A stretch of DNA of 64,000 bases. Origin: Pirellulales bacterium. GTDB lineage: Bacteria; Planctomycetota; Planctomycetia; Pirellulales; Lacipirellulaceae. Under the pieces are notes generated by a model that ran no database searches, had not been told where the DNA came from, and saw only the letters and a program-made list of their open reading frames with translations. Positions 9,056 to 18,083 of the stretch are shown piece by piece; position 1 is the first letter of the stretch; every line of letters starts with the position of its first letter. Position numbers and translations under genes: made by a program. Location: the NCBI GenBank assembly GCA_022841705.1, contig JALHQZ010000001.1:372001-436000 (forward strand), written 5' to 3'.

Positions 9056-9994
9056 TCAGGAACCGGGCTGATCTTCCACCGCCCGCCGACCGGGCCGCGC
9101 TTCACTATCGCGGACGATCGACAGGAATAACTCTTCCAGCGTGGTGGTGGGATTTTCCATCCCCAGCAGTTGGCCCTGATGTTTGGCGATCACATCCCGC
9201 ACTTCCTGTTGGCAAGCGGGGCTCATCCCGCGAGCCCGAATCTGCGTGACATCTTCCACCTTGAGCAGCGTATCGACTCGGCCTAGCTCTTTGAGTTCGC
9301 CCTGGTGCAAAATCGCGATGCGGTCGCATACATCCTGTACGTCGGCCAACAGGTGGCTGCACATCACCACGGTCTTGCCCTCATCTCGCAACTGCAAAAT
9401 GAGGTCCTTCATTTCGCGCGTGCCGATGGGGTCAAGTCCGCTGGTGGGTTCGTCGAGCAGAATCAGCTCCGGCTCGTTGATGAGCGCTTGCGCGAGACCA
9501 ATCCGGCGAGTCATCCCTTTGGAGTATTCCCGCAGTTGCCGCTTACGCGCGCGATCAATTTTCACCAGCTTCAGCAGCTTTTCGATCCGCTCCTTGCGGA
9601 CTTCGGTGGGGATGTCGAACAGCCGGCCGTAGAAGTCGAGTGTTTCCTCGGCGTTGAGGAACTTGTACAGATACGACTCTTCCGGCAGGTAGCCAATCCG
9701 CTCGTTCTTGGCGACATCGCTGGCGTCTTTGCCAAAGATGAGCGCTTGGCCTTCGGTGGGGAAGAGCAGCCCCAGCAGCAGCTTGATAGTGGTGGTCTTG
9801 CCGGAGCCGTTCGGCCCGAGCAAACCAAAGATCTCGCCCTTCTTCACTTCCAGGTCGAGCGCTTTAAGGGCCCGCACTTTTTGGCGGCCCCAAAAATCGC
9901 GGTACACTTTGGAGAGCGCACGGGTTTCAATAACCGTTTCGCCCGTCCCCCGAGCGGCGGCGACAGGCTGGTCGAGGGCGGCAGTCCCGGACAT
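9056..9994 (-). CDS. ABC transporter ATP-binding protein
   Basis: The 312-residue protein has a Walker A motif GPNGSGKT (residues 60-67), a signature region YSKGMTRR (a degenerate LSGGQ), Walker [14 protein letters not shown] and the H-loop MCSHLLADV. It is the first gene of an operon with the ABC-2 permease and the accessory protein and should power export through that permease. The layout matches the CcmA/GldA/NatA type of exporter ATPases. ATG 9994 is the natural start; the first 20 residues are not conserved. Confidence 0.92.
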   Translation of the reverse strand: MSGTAALDQPVAAARGTGETVIETRALSKVYRDFWGRQKVRALKALDLEVKKGEIFGLLGPNGSGKTTTIKLLLGLLFPTEGQALIFGKDASDVAKNERIGYLPEESYLYKFLNAEETLDFYGRLFDIPTEVRKERIEKLLKLVKIDRARKRQLREYSKGMTRRIGLAQALINEPELILLDEPTSGLDPIGTREMKDLILQLRDEGKTVVMCSHLLADVQDVCDRIAILHQGELKELGRVDTLLKVEDVTQIRARGMSPACQQEVRDVIAKHQGQLLGMENPTTTLEELFLSIVRDSEARPGRRAVEDQPGS

Positions 9995-10092
9995 CGAGAT
10001 TTTCCGAGGTGAAAAGGGACGAATTAAAGGATGAAAACAAGACTAACAGTATAAAACCCGGCTGCAGCGGCCACAAGGAAGGGAGCTCTTTT

Positions 10093-10157
10093 GACCGTCA
10101 GCCGCAGGCGTACGCAGTGACGACGAGATGACCGCGCACGCCTGCGGCGGACGGTTA
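10093..10157. repeat. Intergenic inverted repeat at the tyrS 3' end
   Basis: Arms of about 19 bp (10093-10111 and 10138-10156, words GCCGCAGGCGT and ACGCCTGCGGC) flank a 25-bp loop. The tyrS stop codon TAA (10155-10157) overlaps one arm. No T-run follows, so it is more likely a dispersed hairpin element than a terminator. Confidence 0.65.
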
Positions 10158-11450
10158 AACGAACCGCAGCAGGGCGTACTTCTTCCGGCCGGAGCGTAAA
10201 ACCATCACGGTGGCGCTAGCCAGGTGGGCTGTGGTGAGGCGGGTGTCGAAGGATTCCACGCGGCGGTTGTTGATGTAGGCGCCACCTTGCTCGACCGTGC
10301 GGCGGACTTCGCCGTTGCTTTTGGCGAGGCCCGCGGTGGTGAACGCTTCGCCCAGCGTGAGGCCGTCGCCGGAGAGTTTGGCGGCCGGTAATTCACTGCT
10401 GGGGACATCCGCAAAGATTTCGCCAAGCTGCCGATCGTCCAGCTCCGCGATCTCGGCGCCGAAGAAGATTTCGGTTGCACGGCGCGCGGCGCTGAGGCCG
10501 CTCTCATCATGCACCAAGCGCGTCAATTCTTCGGCAAGCCGTTTTTGACTCGCGCGCTGCGCGGGGTCGTCGGCGCGCGACGCATCGAGCGCTTCGATTT
10601 CGGCGGGCGGTAGGTCGGTCAGCATCCGCAGACACGTTCCTGCGTCGGCGTCGTCCACGTTCACCCAGTATTGGTAGAAGGCGTACGGGCTGGTCCGATC
10701 CGGCGACAGCCACACTGCGCCGCTTTCGGTCTTGCCCATCTTCGAGCCATCACTCTTGGTGAGCAGCGGCGAAGTCATGCCGTAAAGTTGCACGCTATGC
10801 ATCCGCCGGCCAAGATCGATACCCGCCGTGATGTTCCCCCATTGATCGCTGCCACCGATTTGCAGTTCGCAGCCGAACGCACGGTTGAGATGCACGAAAT
10901 CATACGCCTGCAGCAGCATGTAGCTGAATTCCGTGTAGCTAATGCCCCCGCTCGATGCCTCCGACTCATCGCGTCCAATGCGACTCTTCACCGAATCCTT
11001 CGCGAGCATCACGTTCACCGGAAAGTTCTTGCCGACATCGCGCAAGAACTCCAGGAACGAAAACTTGCCGATCCAATCGTGGTTGTTCACCAACCGCGCC
11101 GCGTGCGAACCGGGCGAGAAGTCAAGGAACTTCTGCATCTGGTTACGAATCCCCTCGACATTCGCCTGCAGCGCGTCGACCGACAGCAGATTCCGCTCCG
11201 CGCTCTTGCCACTCGGGTCGCCGATCATCCCGGTGGCGCCACCGACCACCGCAATCGGCGCATGCCCCGCCTTCTGAAACCGCCGCAGGAGCAGCAGCGG
11301 TAACAAACTGCCCACGTGCAGACTGTCGGCCGTCGGATCAAACCCCGCGTAGAGCGTACGCGACTTGTCGCCCAACCAATTGCCGAGGTTCGCGTCATCC
11401 GTCGTCTGATGCACCAAACCGCGCCAGCGAAGTTCCGAGAGTAAGTCCAT
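10155..11450 (-). CDS. tyrS: Tyrosyl-tRNA synthetase
   Basis: The 431-residue enzyme charges tRNA-Tyr. It shows the class I signatures: an HIGH variant HVGS (in DSLHVGSLLPLL, about residues 43-54) and a KMSKS variant KMGKT (about 238). The tyrosine pocket segment YTEFSYMLLQAYDF and the GGSDQWGNI motif are both present. The C terminus (about 365-431) is an S4-like RNA-binding domain. Length is normal for the bacterial TyrS family. The gene stands alone between two hairpin elements. Confidence 0.96.
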   Translation of the reverse strand: MDLLSELRWRGLVHQTTDDANLGNWLGDKSRTLYAGFDPTADSLHVGSLLPLLLLRRFQKAGHAPIAVVGGATGMIGDPSGKSAERNLLSVDALQANVEGIRNQMQKFLDFSPGSHAARLVNNHDWIGKFSFLEFLRDVGKNFPVNVMLAKDSVKSRIGRDESEASSGGISYTEFSYMLLQAYDFVHLNRAFGCELQIGGSDQWGNITAGIDLGRRMHSVQLYGMTSPLLTKSDGSKMGKTESGAVWLSPDRTSPYAFYQYWVNVDDADAGTCLRMLTDLPPAEIEALDASRADDPAQRASQKRLAEELTRLVHDESGLSAARRATEIFFGAEIAELDDRQLGEIFADVPSSELPAAKLSGDGLTLGEAFTTAGLAKSNGEVRRTVEQGGAYINNRRVESFDTRLTTAHLASATVMVLRSGRKKYALLRFV

Positions 11451-11466
11451 GTGATCTCTAAAATAG

Positions 11467-11622
11467 GGAACGCGGATGATCGCGGATAAAACTTAGGAAC
11501 ACTAATCGCCACTAATAACCGCTAATTTGATTAGTGGTGATTGGCGTTGATTAGTGTTCCTCTTCTCTTTAACCTCTCAAAAATCCGTGAATATCCGCCG
11601 CATCCGCGCAAATCCGCGTTCT
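11467..11622. repeat. Nested intergenic inverted repeat
   Basis: An outer pair of GAACGCGGAT / ATCCGCGTTC-type arms (11468-11487 and 11600-11622) encloses an inner hairpin (11496-11560) with GGAACACTAATC / GATTAGTGTTCC arms. It fills the space between ispD and tyrS; nothing else is seen there. Confidence 0.65.
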
Positions 11623-11634
11623 ATTCCTTTTGCG

Positions 11635-12372
11635 TCACCGAAATAAATCATCCCCCGCGAACGGATGACTGAACCCGTCCGGTTTCGCCTTCGGCAGCAC
11701 CTTTAAAATCTGCTCCGCAAGTTTCAAATCGTCCCGCGTGGTGATCTTGATGTTCAGCGGCGAGTCTTCTACCACGGCGACCGCTTGGCCGACTTGCTCC
11801 ACGAGTTGAGCGTCGTCGGTCGCGTCTTTGCCAACGCGGGCCGCGTACGCTTTGCCGAGCACCTCACGGCGGAATGCTTGCGGGGTGGTGGCGGCCCACA
11901 CGCCAGTGCGCGGGAGCGTGCTTTCAATCTTTCCGCTGGCGACTTTCTTCAGCGTGGCGGATACCGGAGTCGCTAGTATCGCGGCGCCGGTTTTCTTGGT
12001 TGCTTCGAACAGCTTGTCGATCGATTTATCAGTAATGCAGGGCCGGGCCGCATCGTGGATGGCGACGAAAGCGAGCTTGTCGTTAACCTTGGCGAGACCG
12101 GCAGCGACCGAGTCGGAGCGCTCAGCGCCCCCTTCGCACACCTCGATGCCGAGGATGGCGATGTTGGCGCCGAACTTCCGGGTGAACTCTTCACGATCCT
12201 CGGCCGAGATCACCACGATCACCTGCTTCACATCCGGCCGATGCAGAAACCGCTCCGCGGAGTGCAGCCACACGGCCCGCCCGCCAAGCATCGCGAACGG
12301 TTTTTTGTAGTTCGGATCGCCAAACCGCGTACTCTTCCCCGCGGCGACGATGATGACGGCGAATTCACTCAT
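11635..12372 (-). CDS. ispD: 2-C-methyl-D-erythritol 4-phosphate cytidylyltransferase
   Basis: The 245-residue enzyme transfers CMP from CTP to MEP in the non-mevalonate isoprenoid pathway. The N-terminal nucleotide-binding motif IIVAAGKSTRFG (residues 7-18), the GGAERSDSV segment, the HDAARP motif and the TDDAQLVE segment near the C terminus are all family hallmarks. No fused IspF domain is present. ATG 12372 gives a normal N terminus. Confidence 0.94.
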   Translation of the reverse strand: MSEFAVIIVAAGKSTRFGDPNYKKPFAMLGGRAVWLHSAERFLHRPDVKQVIVVISAEDREEFTRKFGANIAILGIEVCEGGAERSDSVAAGLAKVNDKLAFVAIHDAARPCITDKSIDKLFEATKKTGAAILATPVSATLKKVASGKIESTLPRTGVWAATTPQAFRREVLGKAYAARVGKDATDDAQLVEQVGQAVAVVEDSPLNIKITTRDDLKLAEQILKVLPKAKPDGFSHPFAGDDLFR

Positions 12373-12417
12373 GCGGAGGATTCTAGCAGAATCATGCCGA
12401 AAGTTGAACCGCGTGGA

Positions 12418-13026
12418 TTAGACCAATTGCGGCTGCGGCAGGTTCGCGAGCAACAGTCGCACGGCGGCGGCGGTAGTTTCGGCGGGGAGTGAAGGGAGAT
12501 TCTTTTCGCTGGAAGTGACTTGCGAAAGATCGAGCGGCACATGGAGGAACATACTCGCTGTGCGGAGCCCGCGGGTCGCGGCGATGTGCTGCGACAAATA
12601 GAGCGCGGCGTTGCAGAGATACTCGCCCGCGTGGAAGGAGAGGATCGCCGGGATTCCGGCCGATCGCAGCAGTTGCGTCCACGCTTCCAGCGGCAACTGC
12701 GAACGATACGCTACCGGGCCGCCAACCACTAGCGGCGCCGCCTGATCCGCCGGCACGCCGCGCGGGCGGGCGACGTTGACGCCGAGCGCTTCGAGTTGAA
12801 TCACCCCCGAGCCGGGCGCTTGCCCGAGGTGAATCGCGAAATCAATCTCGGGAGTAAGATCGCTCTCCAGCCGCCGCTTAACCTCGGCGAAGTCCACCGG
12901 GTAGCGCCGCGTCACCAGCTCAACGCCAGTTGGTAACTCGCGCGTGAGCGCCTCTATCGCCAACCAACTGGCGTTGGTAGGCCACTCTTCGTACGGGCCG
13001 TAAGCGGTAAGCAGGACGCGGGGCAT
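12418..13026 (-). CDS. pcp: Pyrrolidone-carboxylate (pyroglutamyl) peptidase-like protein
   Basis: The 202-residue protein begins MPRVLLTAYGPYEEWPTNAS, the typical start of C15 peptidases (E. coli Pcp begins similarly). The likely catalytic triad can be placed: Glu in VIQLEALGVN, Cys in FHAGEYLCNAALY and His in MFLHVPL. Such enzymes remove N-terminal pyroglutamate from peptides in the cytoplasm. I prefer ATG 13026; the upstream start at 13104 would add 26 residues encoded in a repeat element. Confidence 0.85.
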   Translation of the reverse strand: MPRVLLTAYGPYEEWPTNASWLAIEALTRELPTGVELVTRRYPVDFAEVKRRLESDLTPEIDFAIHLGQAPGSGVIQLEALGVNVARPRGVPADQAAPLVVGGPVAYRSQLPLEAWTQLLRSAGIPAILSFHAGEYLCNAALYLSQHIAATRGLRTASMFLHVPLDLSQVTSSEKNLPSLPAETTAAAVRLLLANLPQPQLV

Positions 13027-13040
13027 GGCGGGAGTGAGTG

Positions 13041-13118
13041 GTGAATCGTGAATGGTGATTGGTGGGGGAGAAGTCGAAAGGACGCCGCGATCATCACGAT
13101 TCACGAATCACGATTCAC
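13041..13118. repeat. Intergenic inverted repeat, GTGAATCGTGA family
   Basis: Left arm GTGAATCGTGAATGGTGAT (13041-13059) pairs with a right arm of ATCACGATTCACG units (13093-13118). It separates the pcp start from the aldo/keto reductase stop. Partial copies of the same words occur at about 30450-30480. Confidence 0.6.
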
Positions 13119-14090
13119 TTATTCAAAAACTCGTTTCGCTTCCGCTTGCCCGCGACGAACCAGTGCGGCTTCGATGGCGGCAATCTGTTCTTCGGTCAAC
13201 TGCCAGCTCATTGCGCCGGCGGTTTCGGTGATTTGGTCGGGGCGTTTCGCGCCGCACAGGGCGGCGGTGATGCCGGGTTGGTTGATGGTCCAATTCACCA
13301 CGAGCTGCGCCACCGTGTGACCCGTAATCGCGGCAGCGGCGCGGAGCGCTTCGACAAACTCGTGATTGCGGTCCCGTTCTTCGCCGACATACATCGGGTA
13401 CTTGCGGCGGTTGTCGTTGGGGGCGAGTTCGGTCTCCTTTTTAATCCCACCCGCCAAAATGCCTTTCATCAAAGGCCAGTACGCAAACACCGAAACATTG
13501 TTCGCCATGCACCACGGGATCGTCCGGCGTTCAATATCCCGCTGCAGCAAATTGTACGGCAATTGCACCGCCGCGAGCGGACAGACGGCGTGAAATGCTT
13601 CGAGCTGTTCGAGCGTGCAGTTCGAAGCTCCGACGCTTTTGGTCCTGCCTTCCGTTTGCAGGAGCCCGAGTTCCGCGGCGGATTCTTCGAGCGGCACATT
13701 CGGGTCGGGCGAATGCAGATAAAGTAGCTCCACTTCGCTCACGCCCAGCCGTGCGAGGCTCGCTTCGCACTCGCGGCGGAGCGTTTCGGGGCGGCCGTCG
13801 GTTTGCATCTCGGCGCCTTCGTAGTGGATGCCGCACTTGGTAGCGATGACCACCTCGTCCCGCCTCCGCCCCGCGAGGGCCCGGCCGATGAGGCGATCGC
13901 TCTCGCCGTTGGGACCGTAAACATAGGCGGTGTCGAGATGGTTGATGCCTGCATCAAATGCCGCATGAATGGTGGCGATGCTTGCTTCATCCGTGGCGCC
14001 GAGCGTGGTGACGCCGGCCATCGGCCAGCAGCCGAGCGCAACGGGGGTGACGTGGATGCCAGTTCTGCTGAGTTGGCGAAGGTCACTCAT
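13119..14090 (-). CDS. Aldo/keto reductase
   Basis: The 323-residue protein is a TIM-barrel NADPH-dependent oxidoreductase. The AKR catalytic residues are present: Asp and Tyr in LDTAYVYGPNGESD, Lys in VVIATKCGIHYEG and His in LLYLHSPDPNVP; the cofactor segment SVGASNC is also present. ATG 14090 overlaps the stop of the preceding gene (ATGA), which favours this start over the longer one at 14153. The substrate cannot be told; the type resembles L-glyceraldehyde 3-phosphate or sugar aldehyde reductases. Confidence 0.9.
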   Translation of the reverse strand: MSDLRQLSRTGIHVTPVALGCWPMAGVTTLGATDEASIATIHAAFDAGINHLDTAYVYGPNGESDRLIGRALAGRRRDEVVIATKCGIHYEGAEMQTDGRPETLRRECEASLARLGVSEVELLYLHSPDPNVPLEESAAELGLLQTEGRTKSVGASNCTLEQLEAFHAVCPLAAVQLPYNLLQRDIERRTIPWCMANNVSVFAYWPLMKGILAGGIKKETELAPNDNRRKYPMYVGEERDRNHEFVEALRAAAAITGHTVAQLVVNWTINQPGITAALCGAKRPDQITETAGAMSWQLTEEQIAAIEAALVRRGQAEAKRVFE

Positions 14091-14515
14091 GATGCGAGCG
14101 GCTGCACTTCCGCTTGCAGCAGTTCGAGGTGCGCACGACTCATGCCAACGCATTCTTCAGCCAATGTGCGAACGGAATGCGAAAGCCCGGGAACCTGGGC
14201 CAGCTCACGCAGTTCGCTGACCGTCGCCAATTGATGCTTGGCCGCGAGCTTTAACAGGTAATCGATTGACAAATCGTGCGTGTCGGTGAACTCCATCGGA
14301 AAGCCGGCGCTCGCGGGGGCCTCGTGCAGTTCGTCGAGCAGTTGGTTCGCGCGGTCAGCTTGTTCGGTTTGATCGGCGGCGATATCGCTGAACACGGCGA
14401 GCGCTTCCCGGCGCCCCTTCGGCGCGTGCGGCCGTGCAAACGCCATGTACTGCGGGAACGAGTACCGCAGCAGGGCGTGCAGGTCTTGCAGGGTGCTAAC
14501 ACTCGGGAAGGACAA
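14087..14515 (-). CDS. Small all-helical protein of unknown function
   Basis: The 142-residue protein has no motif I recognise. Its sequence is amphipathic helix throughout, with hydrophobic heptads and a central GFPMEFTDTHDLSIDYL segment, suggesting a compact four-helix bundle; a ferritin-like fold is possible but the paired ExxH ligands are absent. It starts with TTG five bases after the nuoN stop and overlaps the reductase start by four bases, so it is likely transcribed with both. Conserved hypothetical. Confidence 0.65.
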   Translation of the reverse strand: MSFPSVSTLQDLHALLRYSFPQYMAFARPHAPKGRREALAVFSDIAADQTEQADRANQLLDELHEAPASAGFPMEFTDTHDLSIDYLLKLAAKHQLATVSELRELAQVPGLSHSVRTLAEECVGMSRAHLELLQAEVQPLAS

Positions 14516-14520
14516 CTGAT

Positions 14521-16158
14521 CTATCCAAACAAACTCGCCGTTGCCGCTTGGGCGAGGGCGAAAAGTCGTTGGGGGAACAAGAACAATATGATCATCGGAA
14601 GGGTCGTCACGAGCAAGTAACTCGCGGCTGCGGTGCTGACGGCGGGCGATGTCTCAGCTTCATCGGTCGGCGTATCGATAATCATCACCTTCGCGACGCG
14701 CAGGTAGTATACCAGCGAGATCACCGTATTGATGCACGCCACGACCACCAGTGCGATCATCCACGGCCCGCCCGCGGCGACCAGCGCGTAGAGCGCCACG
14801 AACTTGGCATTGAACCCGGCGAGCGGTGGGATGCCGACCAAACTGAAGAGCGTCACGACCATCGCCACGACGACCCAAGGACTGCGGCGCCAAAGGCCGG
14901 CGTAGTCGGCGATTTCTTCGCTCCCCAAACTGTTCCGCAGGAAGGCGACGATGGCGAACGCCGTGAGATTCATGAACAAGTAGATGGCCGCATAGATGAG
15001 GATCGCCGCGAAGGGATCGCGCATCCCGGCGCCGCCGACCTGCGCCGCCGCCGCGGCGGGCATGATGAGATACCCGGCATGGGCGATGGTCGAGTACGCG
15101 AGCATCCGCTTGATATTCGTCTGCACATAGGCGGCAATGTTGCCGAAGGTGCAGGTGACGGCGGCGATCACCGCGAGCGCGATGGAGAGGAACTTGTGTG
15201 GGGCGAACGTCGACAATTCAACGCTGGACGATGCGACAAGTTGTGCGCGAACGGAATCGACCGCAATTAAATGGGTCGGTGCGTCATTCGGCACGGCAGC
15301 GGCGACAAGCCGAATCAAGAGCCCTAGCGCCGCGGCCTTCGACGCCACGGAGAGAAACGCCCCGACTTCCGCGGTAGCGCCTTCAAACACATCGGGCGCC
15401 CAAAAATGGAACGGCACGGCGGAGAGTTTGAACGCCAGTCCTACCAGCACCATAATCGCGGCGAGCGCGAGGGCGACCAGCACGCCCGAATCGAGCCCGG
15501 GTCCGGCTGCCCCCTGACCAGCAATCAAGCGGTCGCCGATCGTCGGCAGGTGCGCCGTACCTAAGAGCCCGGCGAGCAAACTGATTCCGTAGAGCATCAC
15601 CCCCGCGGCGCCAGCGCCGTAGACCGCGTACTTGAGCGCCGCTTCACTTGCGCGGCGGCGCCCTTTCACCAGCCCGGCCAGCACGTACGACGGCACGCTC
15701 GCCATTTCAATCGCGAGAAAGACCGTCATCAGGTGGTTGGCGGAGACCATCAGGCACATCCCCAGCGTGGCGCCGAGGACGAGGGAGAAAAAGTCCTGGC
15801 CGTCTTCGCGATCCGCCAAATGCGTAAGCTTCGTCAGCACGAGGAACAGCACGAGGAACGCGAGCAAGAGCGTCCGGAGAAAGACGCCAAGGCCATCGAA
15901 GACGAGCATCCCGGTGAAAAGTTCTTGCCGCTCAAGTGTTGCTAGTTGCGAGAGCCCCGGCCGCCACAAGCAAAGGCCCAGCGCGAGTAGCGAGCCAGCG
16001 AGCGCGAGCCAAAATGAGTGGAGCTTCTCGCCCGCCGGGAAGATCTTCACCAGCAGCATCAGCACAATCGTCGCGCACAGTACCAACTCCGGATAGAACA
16101 GCGGGAGGCTGATCCGGGTGGTGTCCGCGAGCAAGTGATCGATGATGGAGGTGAGCAA
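14521..16158 (-). CDS. nuoN: NADH-quinone oxidoreductase subunit N
   Basis: The 545-residue protein is one of the three antiporter-like membrane subunits of Complex I and pumps protons. It has about 14 membrane helices, the conserved Glu in FLAIEMASVPSYVLAG, the discontinuous-helix lysines, and the LGLAFKLSAVPFHFWAPDVFEGA block characteristic of NuoN, followed by IKRMLAYSTIAHAGY. A hydrophilic insert of about 30 residues (VPNDAPTHLIAVDS region, around 290-320) is not found in E. coli NuoN. It starts with TTG. It is the last nuo gene of the cluster. Confidence 0.95.
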   Translation of the reverse strand: MLTSIIDHLLADTTRISLPLFYPELVLCATIVLMLLVKIFPAGEKLHSFWLALAGSLLALGLCLWRPGLSQLATLERQELFTGMLVFDGLGVFLRTLLLAFLVLFLVLTKLTHLADREDGQDFFSLVLGATLGMCLMVSANHLMTVFLAIEMASVPSYVLAGLVKGRRRASEAALKYAVYGAGAAGVMLYGISLLAGLLGTAHLPTIGDRLIAGQGAAGPGLDSGVLVALALAAIMVLVGLAFKLSAVPFHFWAPDVFEGATAEVGAFLSVASKAAALGLLIRLVAAAVPNDAPTHLIAVDSVRAQLVASSSVELSTFAPHKFLSIALAVIAAVTCTFGNIAAYVQTNIKRMLAYSTIAHAGYLIMPAAAAAQVGGAGMRDPFAAILIYAAIYLFMNLTAFAIVAFLRNSLGSEEIADYAGLWRRSPWVVVAMVVTLFSLVGIPPLAGFNAKFVALYALVAAGGPWMIALVVVACINTVISLVYYLRVAKVMIIDTPTDEAETSPAVSTAAASYLLVTTLPMIILFLFPQRLFALAQAATASLFG

Positions 16159-16160
16159 GG

Positions 16161-16186
16161 GCTATTGACTGTGTGCTATTGGCTGG
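16161..16186. repeat. Partial GGCTATTGGCTG repeat
   Basis: Words GCTATTGACTG and GCTATTGGCTGG occur between nuoM and nuoN. They belong to the same family as 18039-18074, 29840-29867 and the P12 expansion in rnpB. Confidence 0.5.
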
Positions 16187-16219
16187 GGCGAGAACTCTGC
16201 TTAGCGTCGCGGCTTGTGG

Positions 16220-18031
16220 CTATCTTCCGACGATTTTTGCGTGGTTGGTGGCGGCTTCACCCGCCACTTCTTCGGAAAGTGCGAGGTGCGTGTAACCGCG
16301 GTCTTTCGAGAGTTTCGCGAGGGCTTCAACTTGGGCGTTCACGCTCGGCTGCATATAGTCGAGTAAGGCGCGGGGGTAGACGCCGAAGAGGATGGCGAGT
16401 GCGAGCAGCGGGGCGGCGATCCACAGCTCGCGGCTGGTGATGGGGGTGAGGGCTTCTTCATGGGGGCCTTTGTACTCGGCGCCGAGGTAGACGCGCTGCA
16501 GCGCCCAGAGGATGTAGCCGGCGGTGAGAATCACCACGGCGGCCGAGATAACTGCGAGCGCTTTGCTGAACGACCAGACGCTGAGCACCACCATCACTTC
16601 GCCAATAAATCCGCACAGTCCGGGCAGCCCGAGGCCGGCGAAGAAGATGCCGATGGCGAGGCCGCTGTACGTGGGCATCTTGGCGAACAAGCCGCCGAAG
16701 CGGTTGAGGTCGCGGTGATGGACGCGGTCGTACAGTACGCCGACCATGAAGAACATCCCCGCCGAGCTAATGCCGTGGGCGATCATCTGGAACATGGCGC
16801 CATTCATGCCGAACTTCCAGTATTCGGAATTGTAAAAGTTCTCCGCGACCGCGCTCCAGACGCCGAAGCCCAGCACCACATACCCCATGTGGCTTACCGA
16901 GCTGTACGCAACCATTCGCTTGAAATCGCTTTGGGCGAGCGCCGCGAAGGCGCCCCACACCATGCTCACCACGCCGATGCCGCACACCACGTAAGCAAGT
17001 TCAAACGCCGCGTCGGGGCAAATGGGGTAGCAAATGCGGATGATGCCGTAGCCCCCCATTTTCAGCAGCACGCCGGCGAGGATCATCGAGATGGGCGTTG
17101 GCGCCTCGACGTGCGCATCGGGGAGCCATGTATGCAAAGGGACGCTCGGCACCTTGATGATGAACCCGACAAAGAGCAGCACGAACGCCCACCACGACAA
17201 ACTCTTGCCCAGCCAGCCTTCGGCCGTGAAGAGATCGGTCGTTTGGCCCATCTGCTGTAGGGCGAGGATGTTGAATGTGTGGACCGGCCGATTGGCTTCG
17301 ACCGCCTCAATGAATCGAGTCCCCGCCGGGCTGACTTTCCAGTCGGCAATCGCCAGAGCTTCGCTCGCCAGCGTGCCATCTTCCAGAGCGAGGCGCGGAA
17401 TCACCCCCGTCGTCAACAGTTTATCTTCGGAGAGTTTCGTCAGATCGCTGTTGAAGTAGAGAATCAGCACCGCGATGAGCATCAGCACGCTGCCGAATAA
17501 GGTGTAGAGGAAGAACTTAATCGCCGCATACTCCTTGCGCGGTCCCCCCCAGATGCCAATCAAAAAGTACATCGGCAGGAGCATCACTTCCCAGAAGACG
17601 TAGAACAGGAAGAAGTCGAGCGCCAGAAACACGCCGAGCATCCCCGTTTCCAAGAGCAGAAACAGGATGCAGTAAGCCTTCACATGCTTGGTGATGGGCC
17701 AACTGGCCGCCATCGCGAGCGCGGAGACGAGCGCCGTCAGAGCCACCAGTGGATAACTCACGCCATCGATTCCCAACAAATACTGGATGCCGAAACTCGG
17801 AATCCAGTCCCAAGCAAACAGGTGCTGCATCTCCGCCGTGCCCGCCGCGAACTGCACGGGGGCCCCGCCAAAAATCATCAGCAGGCTCATCACCAACACA
17901 ATCAGCGTGGTTACCAGAGAGAACTGTTTGCACGCTTCGTCGGCGCCCTTCGGACAGAAGAGCGCGAGCAAAAGCGCCACCACCGCCGGCAGAAAGACAA
18001 GCACACTGAGGTAAATCGAAGCGTGGGACAT
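16220..18031 (-). CDS. nuoM: NADH-quinone oxidoreductase subunit M
   Basis: The 603-residue antiporter-like Complex I subunit has the conserved FYVFWEVMLLPMYFLIG helix (Glu near 144), KVPSVPLHTWLPDAHVEAPT and DFKRMVAYSSVSHMGYV. It is about 90 residues longer than E. coli NuoM; the extra length is a hydrophilic loop at about residues 193-272 (LSEDKLLTTG... to TAEGWLGKS). The role is proton translocation in the membrane arm. Confidence 0.96.
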   Translation of the reverse strand: MSHASIYLSVLVFLPAVVALLLALFCPKGADEACKQFSLVTTLIVLVMSLLMIFGGAPVQFAAGTAEMQHLFAWDWIPSFGIQYLLGIDGVSYPLVALTALVSALAMAASWPITKHVKAYCILFLLLETGMLGVFLALDFFLFYVFWEVMLLPMYFLIGIWGGPRKEYAAIKFFLYTLFGSVLMLIAVLILYFNSDLTKLSEDKLLTTGVIPRLALEDGTLASEALAIADWKVSPAGTRFIEAVEANRPVHTFNILALQQMGQTTDLFTAEGWLGKSLSWWAFVLLFVGFIIKVPSVPLHTWLPDAHVEAPTPISMILAGVLLKMGGYGIIRICYPICPDAAFELAYVVCGIGVVSMVWGAFAALAQSDFKRMVAYSSVSHMGYVVLGFGVWSAVAENFYNSEYWKFGMNGAMFQMIAHGISSAGMFFMVGVLYDRVHHRDLNRFGGLFAKMPTYSGLAIGIFFAGLGLPGLCGFIGEVMVVLSVWSFSKALAVISAAVVILTAGYILWALQRVYLGAEYKGPHEEALTPITSRELWIAAPLLALAILFGVYPRALLDYMQPSVNAQVEALAKLSKDRGYTHLALSEEVAGEAATNHAKIVGR

Positions 18032-18038
18032 GGGGAAG

Positions 18039-18074
18039 GCTGTGGGCTATTGGCTGTTAGCTATTGGCTGTTGG
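18039..18074. repeat. GGCTATTGGCTGTTAGC repeat
   Basis: About 36 bp of GGCTATTGGCTGTTAGCTA-type words lie in the 52-bp space between nuoM and nuoL. It is a single-arm copy of the family that also occurs in rnpB at 39119-39203. Confidence 0.6.
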
Positions 18075-18083
18075 AGTTCTTGG

